From Staphylococcus microti (GTDB taxonomy: Bacteria > Bacillota > Bacilli > Staphylococcales > Staphylococcaceae), in NCBI RefSeq assembly GCF_000934465.1, contig NZ_JXWY01000013.1:1-37179 (forward strand): a stretch of 37,179 bases of DNA. Reading direction: 5' to 3'. Of this stretch, positions 22,672-32,300 are shown one piece after another (the stretch's first letter is position 1; each line of letters opens with the position of its first letter). The translations under genes and the position numbers were made by a program. The notes under the pieces are model-generated. The model saw only the letters and a program-made list of their open reading frames with translations, ran no database searches and was not told the DNA's origin.

Positions 22672-22995
22672 ATGTTTTTAGAAGAGTTTCCACACACGAT
22701 TACGGTTGAACGGAAAGCAGTAACTGTTGATCATACGGCTTATCCACCCAAAGAAGTGACGAAGATTTCAAGTGAAATGATGAAAGCCTTTATGGATACG
22801 CCGACTACGTCGCAGTTAGCTGATTTTAAAGCGATTGGTGTTGAACTATCCAGCATGCTTTTTGTGCCGTATGGTGCGGATATTAGGCGTACGGACATTA
22901 TTATTTATGATGATGTTAAATATAAGCTGAATGGCGATTTAGAAGATCAAGGCAGACAACATGAAATATATCGTGTGCCGCTTATAAGGGCGTGA
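22672..22995 (+). CDS. Head closure protein
   Basis: A 107-residue protein from ATG 22672 (GTG 22663 possible). Beta-rich head-tail joining family: FPHTITVERKAV...MMKAFMDTPTTSQLADFKAIGVELSSMLFVPYGADIRRTDIIIYDDVKYKL. It closes the head after packaging. Confidence 0.8.
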   Translation: MFLEEFPHTITVERKAVTVDHTAYPPKEVTKISSEMMKAFMDTPTTSQLADFKAIGVELSSMLFVPYGADIRRTDIIIYDDVKYKLNGDLEDQGRQHEIYRVPLIRA

Positions 22996-23000
22996 ACCTT

Positions 23001-23384
23001 ATGGGCAATCGCATTACACGTGGCTTACAACAGTATAAGCAAAAGGTTTTGAATGATGTTAAACGTGGTGTGGCGGAGACGACAGTTTTATTACATGCAG
23101 AGTCGTCATCAAGAGCGCCGGTGGATACGGGCGCATTGAAGAATAGTATAGATATGTCTGTGAGTGGGTTTCATGGTCGCGTGTCTGTCGGTTCGAGTTA
23201 TGCATTATACTTGGAGTTTGGTACAGGGATATATGCGACGAAAGGTTCTCGTGCTAAAAAGATTCCATGGTCGTATTTTAAAGACGGTAAATGGTATAGG
23301 ACGTATGGTATGGTTGCACAGCCGTTCTGGTATCCATCGATTGATGAGGCGAGAAGGTATTTTAAAAGTTACTTTAATAGATGA
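23001..23384 (+). CDS. HK97 gp10-like head-tail / tail-completion protein
   Basis: A 127-residue protein; ATG 23001 lies ten bases after AAGGG, GTG 22992 is too close to it. HK97 gp10 family pattern: LHAESSSRAPVDTGALKNSIDMSV, YALYLEFGTGIYATKG, and FWYPSIDEARRYFKS. Acts at the head-tail joint. Confidence 0.88.
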   Translation: MGNRITRGLQQYKQKVLNDVKRGVAETTVLLHAESSSRAPVDTGALKNSIDMSVSGFHGRVSVGSSYALYLEFGTGIYATKGSRAKKIPWSYFKDGKWYRTYGMVAQPFWYPSIDEARRYFKSYFNR

Positions 23385-23395
23385 GGAGTGATTGC

Positions 23396-23872
23396 ATGCA
23401 ACCTAGATATGTGTCGGCGGAACAAGCGTTGTTTAGGGCGGTTATGAATCAGTTGTATTCGAGTCCTTTGTTTAAGCAAATTAAAGAACGTGTGTATGAT
23501 CATATGCCGATTGATATTAATCATGATGGGCGTGGCAATTTAGTGCCTAATATGACGTATGTTGTGGTGGGTGAAACAAATACGCTTTCTTTTTATCAAA
23601 GTGCGGGTCATGATGAGGAGATTGCAATCACGTTTCATCTATATCATAGAAACACTGACAGTCCTTTGGCTTCTACTGATGAAGCGAGAGGGCTTTTAAG
23701 TATGTTGCGATATGTCGTTGAGCAATTGCCTGTGATGGCGCATTATACGACAGATAAAGTGCGTGTTGAAACGCAACAGGTTATTACGGATGTTGATGGT
23801 CAGACCAGACATGGCATTTTAAGAGTGAAGTATTACGTAAAGCATAATGTAAAGTTTAAAAATAAGGAGTGA
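23396..23872 (+). CDS. Tail terminator (DUF3168-like)
   Basis: A 158-residue protein from ATG 23396 behind GAGGAG (an ATG at 23381 overlaps the previous stop). Alpha/beta tail-terminator pattern: AEQALFRAVMNQLYSSPLF, VYDHMPIDINHDG...MTYVVVGETNTLSF, then strands EEIAITFHLYHRN and ILRVKYYVKH. Caps the tail tube before head joining. Confidence 0.82.
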   Translation: MQPRYVSAEQALFRAVMNQLYSSPLFKQIKERVYDHMPIDINHDGRGNLVPNMTYVVVGETNTLSFYQSAGHDEEIAITFHLYHRNTDSPLASTDEARGLLSMLRYVVEQLPVMAHYTTDKVRVETQQVITDVDGQTRHGILRVKYYVKHNVKFKNKE

Positions 23873-23877
23873 ATTTT

Positions 23878-24435
23878 ATGGCAGTAGATAAATGGACGTT
23901 GATTGGTATTCCTGCTGAAACGCCGATTGAAAAAGCGAAAGCAGTTGACTTTGTGTTGGCTGGAACGAGTGAGTTTTCGCATGAGTTTGAGAATGAATTG
24001 CGTGAGAAAATCAGAGGTAATAAAAAGGATTGGGAAGGTGGCGTTGTTGAAGAAACGATTGAAGTCACTTTTCCTTATGACAAAAATATGAAAGGTGATC
24101 GTGACTTTGTTGAGGCGTGTCGTCTAGGAAAACAAATGCGCTTTTGGATTATTAACAATAAAGTCATTAAGTACACACCAGCTGGTTCTGAAGTGGAACA
24201 AGAAGGTCACGATTCAACGTTTGCATATGTGATTCCTGAGTCTCGTAGTTTAGAAGTGGATGATGAAGATGAAAAAATTGAAGTGACGTTAAAAGTGAAG
24301 TTGAATAGTGCGGTGGGTCATGAACCGAAGTTGCCTGCCGAAATCATTGATGCGTCTGTTGCTGAAACGATTGTGTATGAAACGATTGGACAAGCGACGG
24401 GTAATGCAGAAGATGCTACGACGCAAAATGTTTAA
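23878..24435 (+). CDS. Major tail (tube) protein
   Basis: A 185-residue tube protein from ATG 23878 behind AAGGAG. TP901-1-type beta-barrel: KAKAVDFVLAGTSEFSHEFENE, KKDWEGGVVEETIEVTFPYDKNMKGDRDFVEACRLGKQMRFWII, YVIPESRSLEVDDEDEKIEVTLKVK. A terminator follows at once, as is common after highly expressed tube genes. Confidence 0.9.
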   Translation: MAVDKWTLIGIPAETPIEKAKAVDFVLAGTSEFSHEFENELREKIRGNKKDWEGGVVEETIEVTFPYDKNMKGDRDFVEACRLGKQMRFWIINNKVIKYTPAGSEVEQEGHDSTFAYVIPESRSLEVDDEDEKIEVTLKVKLNSAVGHEPKLPAEIIDASVAETIVYETIGQATGNAEDATTQNV

Positions 24436-24439
24436 GAAT

Positions 24440-24464
24440 GGGGCTAGTTGCTAGCCCTTTTTTG
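24440..24464 (+). terminator. Terminator after the major tail gene
   Basis: GGGCTAG-TTG-CTAGCCC, a perfect 7-bp stem with a three-base loop, followed by TTTTTTG. Partial termination here would keep tail-tube mRNA above the downstream tail genes. Confidence 0.85.
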
Positions 24465-24497
24465 TTTGCAATTTTTTAATTTAAAGGAGTGTTTGAT

Positions 24498-24965
24498 ATG
24501 TCACAAACGTTAAAAATTAAAGGTAAAGATTATACAGCGAAAGGGTCTATTGCTTTTGTGCGTGAGGCGAAGCAATTTGGCGAGACGACAGAAGTGAAAG
24601 GGCAAATGACGAAGGGCGATGGTGTGACGTCTATCTTTATGGGCTTGTTACAACAAGATCCTGAAAAATTGGCGCAGTTTTGGTATTGTGCGGTGTCGAA
24701 TTTAACGAAAAATAAGCCACAAATGTTAGATATTGAACAAGCGATTGAAGATTATGCTGAAGTAAATGGCGAGATTGATACGTTGTTTAAACATGCGTTA
24801 TTGACGTTACGTCACGATGGTATTGTGAAGGGAAAGATTCGTACGATTTTGGATGCGATGCACAAGAAAGTCAAGGGTGGCGACGAAGAGGACAAGGCGC
24901 AACTGGAGATGTTCAACGAGATGTACAAGGGCATCACAAACGAAGATCTGTTCAGCAAAGCATAA
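24498..24965 (+). CDS. Tail assembly chaperone, G-type
   Basis: A 155-residue protein from ATG 24498 (AAAGGAG upstream). Small beta start (LKIKGKDYTAKGSIAFVREAKQF) and helical body (DIEQAIEDYAEVNGEIDTLFKHALLTLRHDG), ending in a charged tail. Position between tube and tape-measure genes and the overlapping downstream frame identify it as the first chaperone, which keeps the tape measure soluble. Its last ~100 bases use C/G-ending codons unlike the rest of the gene, consistent with dual coding. Confidence 0.85.
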   Translation: MSQTLKIKGKDYTAKGSIAFVREAKQFGETTEVKGQMTKGDGVTSIFMGLLQQDPEKLAQFWYCAVSNLTKNKPQMLDIEQAIEDYAEVNGEIDTLFKHALLTLRHDGIVKGKIRTILDAMHKKVKGGDEEDKAQLEMFNEMYKGITNEDLFSKA

Positions 24966-25321
24966 GCTACGATTACATTTTAGAGACGACGGTACGCCTG
25001 CTTGGTTATATTCCGATTCATGAGTTGGATAATCTAACGGTGTATGAATGGGAGTTGTATGTAAAAGGTGCGCGTCATAGGCGTTTAGATGTATTAGAGG
25101 ATATGCGTTTACAGTCGATTATGCAAGCGCGCTTATCGAATGGCAAAGATGTTAAGCAAATAACGAAGCAGATTGAGCGTGAACGTAAGTTGATTGATCA
25201 AACGGCGTCGTCTATTGCGCATGATCAAGCGAAAGAGAAATGGTTGAAACGTGAGGTTGCGAAGGTGCAACGTCAGGCGTTACAGCGTTGGTTAGACGAA
25301 AAAACGCAAAGAGGGGAGTGA
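24791..25321 (+). CDS. Tail assembly chaperone, T extension (-1 frameshift)
   Basis: This frame is open from 24791 to 25321 and is -1 relative to the G frame. A credible protein begins about 24965: SYDYILETTVRLLGYIPIHELDNLTVYEWELYVKGARHRRLD. A stand-alone start (TTG 25025) would cut off that part. So the product is most likely a GT fusion made by programmed -1 frameshifting before the G stop at 24963-24965. I could not find a canonical slippery heptamer. The tail (KQIERERKLIDQ...REVAKVQRQALQRWLDEK) is helical and basic. Confidence 0.7.
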   Translation, partial: TCVIDVTSRWYCEGKDSYDFGCDAQESQGWRRRGQGATGDVQRDVQGHHKRRSVQQSISYDYILETTVRLLGYIPIHELDNLTVYEWELYVKGARHRRLDVLEDMRLQSIMQARLSNGKDVKQITKQIERERKLIDQTASSIAHDQAKEKWLKREVAKVQRQALQRWLDEKTQRGE

Positions 25322-25325
25322 GTCG

Positions 25326-28300
25326 ATGGGTGATGTGGCACGTTTTATCGCTGAAATTGAAGCGGATATTCGTGATTTTGAACGTGATATTCAGCGTGCG
25401 ATTGCGATGGCTAAAAGTTTGCCGGATGATATCAAAGTTGAGATAGATGCGTCGATTAATGAATTCAAGGCGAAACTACTAACGGCTGAAGCAATGGCGA
25501 AGGAATTTGATGGTAAACAATTTACTGCGGATATTAAAGGGGATACAAGAGATGTAATCAAAGATATAAAAGAAGTAGAAGTGATACTCCAAAAATTAGG
25601 TGCTACGCAAACTGATGTACTTGTCGATGCAGAAACTACAAGTGCACTTATTGATTTAAGTTTTGTACGCCAAATTTTGGAAGGTCTAGATAAAGCAAAA
25701 TATGATCCAGAAATTGATGTTGATATAAGTGAAGCATTGGCAGAAATAAAATTAGTAGAGACTAATCTAAATAGATTAACTGATGTAGATTTAGATTTAG
25801 ATATTGAAGTTTACACCGATATTAGTAAAGTTCTTTCTAAATTAGCTATTGTTAAAACAGAATTGGAGAGTATTGATCATAAGCGTGCAAAAGCTAAAGT
25901 AGATATAGATACAAGTCCATTCAGACGAGGGTTAATATTAGCTGATAAGCAGTTAAATGTTTTCGGTAAAAAAATGGATACGCTGGCAAATGATATTCGT
26001 ACGACGGGGACTGTGTTTGCGAATATGATTAAAGGGACGATGTTGTCGAGTATTAGTATTTTAGTGCCTGCGATCGCATCGTTAGTTCCTGCGCTCATGG
26101 CTGTATTAAATGCAGTTGGTGTTGTCGGTGGCGGTGCAGTTGGCTTAGCGAATGCTTTCGGTATTGCGGGTGCAGGTGTTGTTGGCTTTGGTGCGATGGC
26201 TGTAAGTGCGTTAAAAATGGTGGAGAATGGGACTTTAGCGACGACAAAAGAAGTGAACAACTATAACGATGCACTTGATGATCTACAATCTGCTTGGCAA
26301 AAGGTTGTGCAAGGGAATCAAGCGCAAATTTTTAATACGTTGGCGAATGCGGTCAATACGGCACAAGTGGCGTTAAAAGGTTTGACGCCGTTTTTAAATG
26401 GTGTGTCGCAAGGTATGGAGACGGCAAGTGCTAAAGTGTTGGATTGGGCGAAAAATTCTCAAACGGCGAGTAAGTTTTTTGACATGATGGGCACAACGGG
26501 TGTGCGTATTTTTAATAATATGTTAAGTGCAGCTGGGTCATTTGGTAGTGGTTTGGTTGCTGTGTTAACGAATTTAGCGCCATTAACTGAATGGGTGTCT
26601 AAAGGGTTTAGCAACATGGGTAAACGCTTTAACGAATGGGCGAATAGTATAGAAGGCTCGAAAGCGATTCAAAATTTTACAAGCTATGTGCAACGTAATT
26701 TACCTTTGATTGGACAGATTTTCGGTTCGACGTTCAGAGGTATTTTTAATTTAATGAAAGCTTTTGCACCTAATTCTGAGTTGATTTTCCAGTCATTGGC
26801 GAATATGGCAGGACGTTTTGAGGCATGGAGTGCGAAGATTGCGAAATCGGATGGCTTTCAGAAGTTTATTGATTATGTGCAACAGAATGGGCCGTTATTA
26901 ATACAAACGCTTGGTAATATTATTAACATTATTATCAATGTCGCAACGGCGATGGCACCTTTTGCATCGGCTGTATTAAAAGTGGTTGAAGCGTTTACGC
27001 AATGGCTTGCGAAAGTAACAGAGGCACATCCAGCGATTGGTATTTTACTAGGTGTCTTAAGTGTGTTAGGTGGCGCATTTATGGCGCTTTATCCTGCAAT
27101 AACTTTTGTTAAAGAAGTCATATTACCTTTGATTAGCGCTTTTAGAAAATTTATCGGTGTATCATCGTTGGCTCAATCGGCAATTGGCTTAGTATCATCA
27201 GCTTTTGGGCTGATTAGTGCACCTGTATTAATTGCAATCGGTGTGATTACGGCGCTTGTTGGTATCATTGTGTACTTGTGGAAGACGAACGAGAATTTCC
27301 GAAATACCGTAATTAACGCGTGGAATTCGATTAAAGAAGGTATCGGTAATGCGATAGAAGGCATTAAACAGTGGTTGTCTGATTTGTTTGCGAAAGTGAA
27401 TGAAACGATACAGCCAATTCTTCCGATTTTACAAAGATTAGGCGATTTTGCGAACCAAGCTTTAGGTGTATTGTTCGGTGGAGCGATTCAATTGCTGTTA
27501 ATTCAGCTTCAAGGCTTGTGGACAATGGTGCAAGTTGTGTTCACGGCAATAGGCACAATTATTTCTAGCGTGATTCAATTGATCGTCGGACTGTTCACTG
27601 CATTGATTCAATTTTTAACTGGCGATGTTTCGGGTGCGTGGCAGACATTACAAACGACGATTTCGAATGTCGGAGAGAGCATTTGGAACGGCATACAGTC
27701 AATTTGGAATACGATTACTCAATTCTTGTTTGATTGTTACTCAAAAATTACTGGTAAAACAGTGTCGAGTTGGTCGCAAATTTGGGGTCATACGACACGA
27801 TTTTTATCAAATATCTGGAATTCGGTTTCAAGTTGGTTTACTCGAGTTGTAGCAACGGTTGGCGCAAAAATGGTTGGGGCTCTATCGAGAATCATTTCTA
27901 CTGGTTTTCAATGGGTCAATTCTATTCGCCAAACGATGGCAAACTTTTTAAACGCAGTCGTTCAGAAGTTCTTTGAAGTGGTCAATGCCTGTCGAAACGG
28001 CATGGATAGAGCGGTTAGTGCGATACGTAATTTCTTTGGCCATTTTTCAAATGTCGGTGGATATTTGATGAAAGGTTTGGCGAATGGGATTAGAGCTGGT
28101 ATCGACTGGGTCGTTAACGCGGCGAGAAACGTAGCACAGAGCGCTGTAAATGCAGCGAAACGTGCGTTAGGTATTAAGTCGCCTTCTCGTGTGTTTATGG
28201 AAATTGGTCATTTTACAGGCGAGGGGCTTGCGATTGGTATTCATCAAATGACGAGTGATGTTGTGGGCGAAGTGGTGAATATGGCAGAACAGATGGAAAG

Positions 28301-28538
28301 GGCGTATGCGCCAGAGTTAAATGATATTTCGGCGACGGGGTCGTTTGATAAAGATTTACGTGCGATATCACGCAATATCAATTATACGATTAAAGATGAT
28401 TTAGAGTTTGGCGTGGAAGGCAAAGAACCGGCTTATATTTACTTGAATCTGGGCGGTAATGAATTCCAAACGCATGCGGATAATATTAGAACGACGAGCA
28501 ATAAACCGCTCAATTTAAAAGAAGTTTATGATGTGTAG
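25326..28538 (+). CDS. Tape measure protein
   Basis: A 1070-residue tail length determinant behind GGGGAG. Residues 1-215 are charged and helical with short repeats of paired acidic blocks. Hydrophobic, glycine-rich segments follow (about 235-300, VGGGAVGLANAFGIAGAGVVGFGAMAV). Residues 540-620, 625-660 and 700-760 hold further membrane-like stretches (LLGVLSVLGGAFMALYPAI; SAPVLIAIGVITALVGIIVYLW). The C-terminus has the RALGIKSPSRVFMEIG signature. No lysozyme or peptidase motif is evident. Bases ~25540-25960 differ in codon use from the rest, suggesting recombination. Confidence 0.95.
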   Translation: MGDVARFIAEIEADIRDFERDIQRAIAMAKSLPDDIKVEIDASINEFKAKLLTAEAMAKEFDGKQFTADIKGDTRDVIKDIKEVEVILQKLGATQTDVLVDAETTSALIDLSFVRQILEGLDKAKYDPEIDVDISEALAEIKLVETNLNRLTDVDLDLDIEVYTDISKVLSKLAIVKTELESIDHKRAKAKVDIDTSPFRRGLILADKQLNVFGKKMDTLANDIRTTGTVFANMIKGTMLSSISILVPAIASLVPALMAVLNAVGVVGGGAVGLANAFGIAGAGVVGFGAMAVSALKMVENGTLATTKEVNNYNDALDDLQSAWQKVVQGNQAQIFNTLANAVNTAQVALKGLTPFLNGVSQGMETASAKVLDWAKNSQTASKFFDMMGTTGVRIFNNMLSAAGSFGSGLVAVLTNLAPLTEWVSKGFSNMGKRFNEWANSIEGSKAIQNFTSYVQRNLPLIGQIFGSTFRGIFNLMKAFAPNSELIFQSLANMAGRFEAWSAKIAKSDGFQKFIDYVQQNGPLLIQTLGNIINIIINVATAMAPFASAVLKVVEAFTQWLAKVTEAHPAIGILLGVLSVLGGAFMALYPAITFVKEVILPLISAFRKFIGVSSLAQSAIGLVSSAFGLISAPVLIAIGVITALVGIIVYLWKTNENFRNTVINAWNSIKEGIGNAIEGIKQWLSDLFAKVNETIQPILPILQRLGDFANQALGVLFGGAIQLLLIQLQGLWTMVQVVFTAIGTIISSVIQLIVGLFTALIQFLTGDVSGAWQTLQTTISNVGESIWNGIQSIWNTITQFLFDCYSKITGKTVSSWSQIWGHTTRFLSNIWNSVSSWFTRVVATVGAKMVGALSRIISTGFQWVNSIRQTMANFLNAVVQKFFEVVNACRNGMDRAVSAIRNFFGHFSNVGGYLMKGLANGIRAGIDWVVNAARNVAQSAVNAAKRALGIKSPSRVFMEIGHFTGEGLAIGIHQMTSDVVGEVVNMAEQMERAYAPELNDISATGSFDKDLRAISRNINYTIKDDLEFGVEGKEPAYIYLNLGGNEFQTHADNIRTTSNKPLNLKEVYDV

Positions 28539-28549
28539 GGGGCGATGAT

Positions 28550-29350
28550 GTGAGTGACGTAGTGCAATATGAAAAGATTGGCAGTAAGTCTGGTAACCTA
28601 GTGACTACGAGTCGCCACCAGCTTTACATTAATAATGCCAATATGGATACGACGTTAGGTGTTGAAACGATTGCTGTGCGTGGTAGAAGAAGTTTTGCGC
28701 ATGAGTTGAACAATGTTGATGTGCCAGCGCGTGATGGTGTGATGCATGTGAGTAAAAATTTAAAAACAAGAGTATTATATGTGACGCTTGCGATTCGACG
28801 TGATCATTTTGACGATTTTCATGCGGTGTATCAGAAGTTAAATAAACGTTTGGTGGTGGCTAAAGAAGTTAAGTTTAGTGATGAGAATCTTATTTATTAT
28901 TGTCGTTTTGAAAGTGCAAGTGAGCCGGATGAAGGTGCGTTGTATCAAGAGATTGAGTTAAAGTTTGTGTGTCATGATCCGTTTAAGTATAGTGAGCTTC
29001 TTTCTATGGGATACACTAGTGGTACTGTATTAACAATTAAAAGTGATTACCCTGTCAAACCTGTGATTACGTTAGATTATAGTACTAAAGGGTTTACAGA
29101 GTTTAACTTAACGAATGCGACGACGAACCGGTTAGTGGCGATGAGGGATGTTTCAACTGGTGTCGAACGTTATTATAAACTTGATTTTAAAAGTCATGAA
29201 GTGTCGAAAGGGGCGTCAAATGAAAATGCGTTGCAGCATTTGTCGATGATGTCTGATTTTGAAGATTTTACGATTGCGAATGGGGATCAACTAGTGATTG
29301 ATAATAAACCTATTAGTATAGTAATTAAGTATCAAGGAGTGTTTTTATGA
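28550..29350 (+). CDS. Distal tail protein (Dit)
   Basis: A 266-residue protein starting at GTG 28550 behind AGGGGGCG. SPP1 gp19.1-like Sipho_tail family: VPARDGVMHVSKNLKTRVLYVTLAIRR, then KFVCHDPFKYSE, then the galectin-like C-terminal half (YPVKPVITLDYSTKGFTEFNLTN...ANGDQLVIDNKPISIVIKYQG). It forms the hub between tube and tail tip. The next gene overlaps by four bases. Confidence 0.92.
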   Translation: MSDVVQYEKIGSKSGNLVTTSRHQLYINNANMDTTLGVETIAVRGRRSFAHELNNVDVPARDGVMHVSKNLKTRVLYVTLAIRRDHFDDFHAVYQKLNKRLVVAKEVKFSDENLIYYCRFESASEPDEGALYQEIELKFVCHDPFKYSELLSMGYTSGTVLTIKSDYPVKPVITLDYSTKGFTEFNLTNATTNRLVAMRDVSTGVERYYKLDFKSHEVSKGASNENALQHLSMMSDFEDFTIANGDQLVIDNKPISIVIKYQGVFL

Positions 29351-32300
29351 TTTATTTATTAAATTACAAAAAAGAATTGATTAAAATCATTCCTGAAGAA
29401 AATTTTGTGAGTGCTTATTACGAGAAAGAAATTAATGGCTTATATACATGTCATTTGGAATGTCCTTTGTTCTATAAAACGAATGAAGGACATTTATTCA
29501 ATCACAAAAAATGGTTTGATGATGCGGTATTTATTGGATTATTTGATAAGCAGAAGCGATTTCAAATTTATAAAATTCACGAGCGTGTTGTTCAAAATGA
29601 GCAGTTAAGTGTTTTAGGGGTGCATTTGTTTTTTGATGAAGCGAAAGCGATGGATGTGATTCGTGATAAGCGTCCTAATAATATTGATGCTGTAACGGCT
29701 GTTGGACTGGTGTTTCAAAATACGGGGTGGGAAGTGGCAGATCACGATACAACGGATTTAAAAAGTACGACTTTTTATTATGTGACGCCGACCGAAGCAC
29801 GTAAGAAGATTATCGAAACTTGGAACATTGAGATGGATTTTGGCTTTGTGTTTGATGGTAAAAAAGTGTTGAGTAAAGAGCTCTATATTAAGAAAAAGTT
29901 AGGGAGTTATACCGGCAAGCGTTTTGTTTACTGCAATAACATTTTGACGATTAAGCAAGAACAAGATAGTTCAGAAGTATTTACCGCAGCGATTGGTAGA
30001 GGTAAAGGCGAACAGGTTGGTGATGGTTATGGTCGTCGAATTAATTTTGCGGATATAAGCTGGTCGACGAAAGGTTATAAGAAACCAGTTAACCAAGATT
30101 TTATTGAAATTACATCTGCAACAGCGCAGTACGGCTATTATGACGATTCACTTAAGTCGATGAAGCCACGATTTGCTGTGGTAGAATTTGATGATATTGA
30201 AGACAAAAAGGTATTAGCAGACGCGACGTATGATTGGCTCATTCATAATTGCGTACCAAAAGTTTCTTATTCTACAACTGTTGCAGAAATTGGCGCACTT
30301 GATTTAGGAGATGAAGTAGCAATTATTTACAAACAGGTGGGTATTGCGAAACGTGCAAGAGTGCAGAAAATTAAAGTGAATATGTTGAATTACGCCGCGT
30401 CGACGATTGATTTAGGCGATTATCAATACTTTAAACAAGATAAAGTACAAGCGAAAACAAATAAGAAGATTGAAGCAATCAAAGTGGAAAATGAGCATTA
30501 CGTGACGCGATTAAAGCGTGAGTTTGATGCGAATTACGAGGTGCAGAGAGATTATATGCAACAGCTTGTCGCTGAAGTGGAGACGAGAGCTGAAGCGCAA
30601 GTAGAAGCGGCGGAGGGACGCATGCGTGAGACACTCGAAGCACAAAAACAAGAAACTGATTCGCATTTAAATCGTTTTGAAAATGCTTTAATTCCAATTA
30701 GTACTGAATTAGACGCAAATAAAAGAAGTATTGAGTTAGCTGCGAGTGAAGTTAAGGCGCTTACAAACCGTTTTGATGAGAATTATCGTTATCTGACGAT
30801 GCTAGATGCTTTAGCTAATCAAAATTCAGCTGAAATCACTAAAACGAATGCAGAAATTCAAAAAAGAGTGTTAAAGACGGATTATGATGCTTTGACTGGA
30901 CGTTTGCAAACACAACTTAATGAGACAACATCGACTGCCAATGGTAATAAAACGCTCATTACTGAAATGAAAACGAACGTGAATGATTTAAGTAGGTGGA
31001 AAACGGAGAAGGGGCAGTCTATTGATGAGACGATAGATGGTTATCAACGGAAAGTATGGCGTGAAGATGTTGATGCATTGGGTAAGTTAGTTAGTAAAAA
31101 TACGGCAGATATTAAAGTGACGAATTCAGAAATTGCAAAACGTGTGCTGAAAACGGATTACGATAGGTTGACGGGGCGTTTGCAAACACAGATAAATGAA
31201 ACAGAGTCTACGGTTAACGGTAATAAAACGCTCATTACTGAAGTGCAAGGCGATGTTAATTCATTAAATACGTGGAAGATGGCAAAAGGTCAGCAGATTG
31301 ATGAAACGATTGATAGTTATCAGCGTAAAATTTGGCGTGATGATTTAGACGCGTTAGTGTATGATAATGAAAATCTGATTGCGAAAGATGATATACAGTC
31401 TAACGTTAAATTAGATCTAGAAAACTACAATGATAAAGGGCTTTTTATTATACAAACAAATTCTGGATTGCGTGATGGTGTGTATATTACAGCAGAGCAA
31501 CTAGAACCTAACACGAATTACACTATACGATATAAATATCAAAAAATAGATGGAGAATTGGTGGCTTTTGGTGGTATTGCAAATGCTGCATTCCAGCGCA
31601 GCGCATCTATTTTTGTTGATGGAAAAAAAGGGAAACGTATTTCCTATAATTATGATGACAGTGTATTTGTTGCGGATGATAACGATGTACATGAAGTGGT
31701 TTATAAATTCAGAACACCTTCTACATTGAATAAGGCTGATAGGTTTGGAATATATCCGAACAGGGGTTCAAATATTATAGTTACAGTTAAAGTTTCTGAA
31801 TTTAAGTTAGAAAAGGGAGTCAAAGCAACATCTTGGAGCCCTTCCCCAAAAGACTTGGCAAGACACGTAGCTACTATAGAGCAAACGGCAGGCACTGTTA
31901 AACTTCAATCCGATGCAATAGCAAAAGATTATGTAAAGCAGTCTGCTGTTGTCGTTCAAACAGATGGTGTTTTGATAGGTTCTAAAAAATACAGCGGTAA
32001 AGAGATGGCGTCTGCGATAGCAGTAACTCCTACTAACGTAGATATTATTACAAAAAAAATGCGTGTGACGGGTGATATGCAAGTTGCCGGAGATATTAAA
32101 TCATTATCTCTAAATGCTGTTTATGGCGATATTTCTAAACTGAGAACGAACGTACTTAGTGCAAATAGCGTTACAGCATCTGCAATCAAATCCGATTTAT
32201 CGATGATTGATAAGTTGTTTTCGAATGATGCGCAAATTGGTAGGTTAACTTCTAAAAGTGCGTTCATTAAAAATATACAGGCGATTGATATTACAGCTTA

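Noticed and set aside
24875-24881. G-GGT-GGC as the slippery site of the tail chaperone
   Set aside because: Only the P-site codon can re-pair in the -1 frame; listed as the nearest candidate, not as a feature.
25025-25321. Separate 98-residue gene starting at TTG 25025
   Set aside because: No SD, and the conserved-looking protein starts about 60 bases earlier in the same frame, so a -1 frameshift product is more likely.
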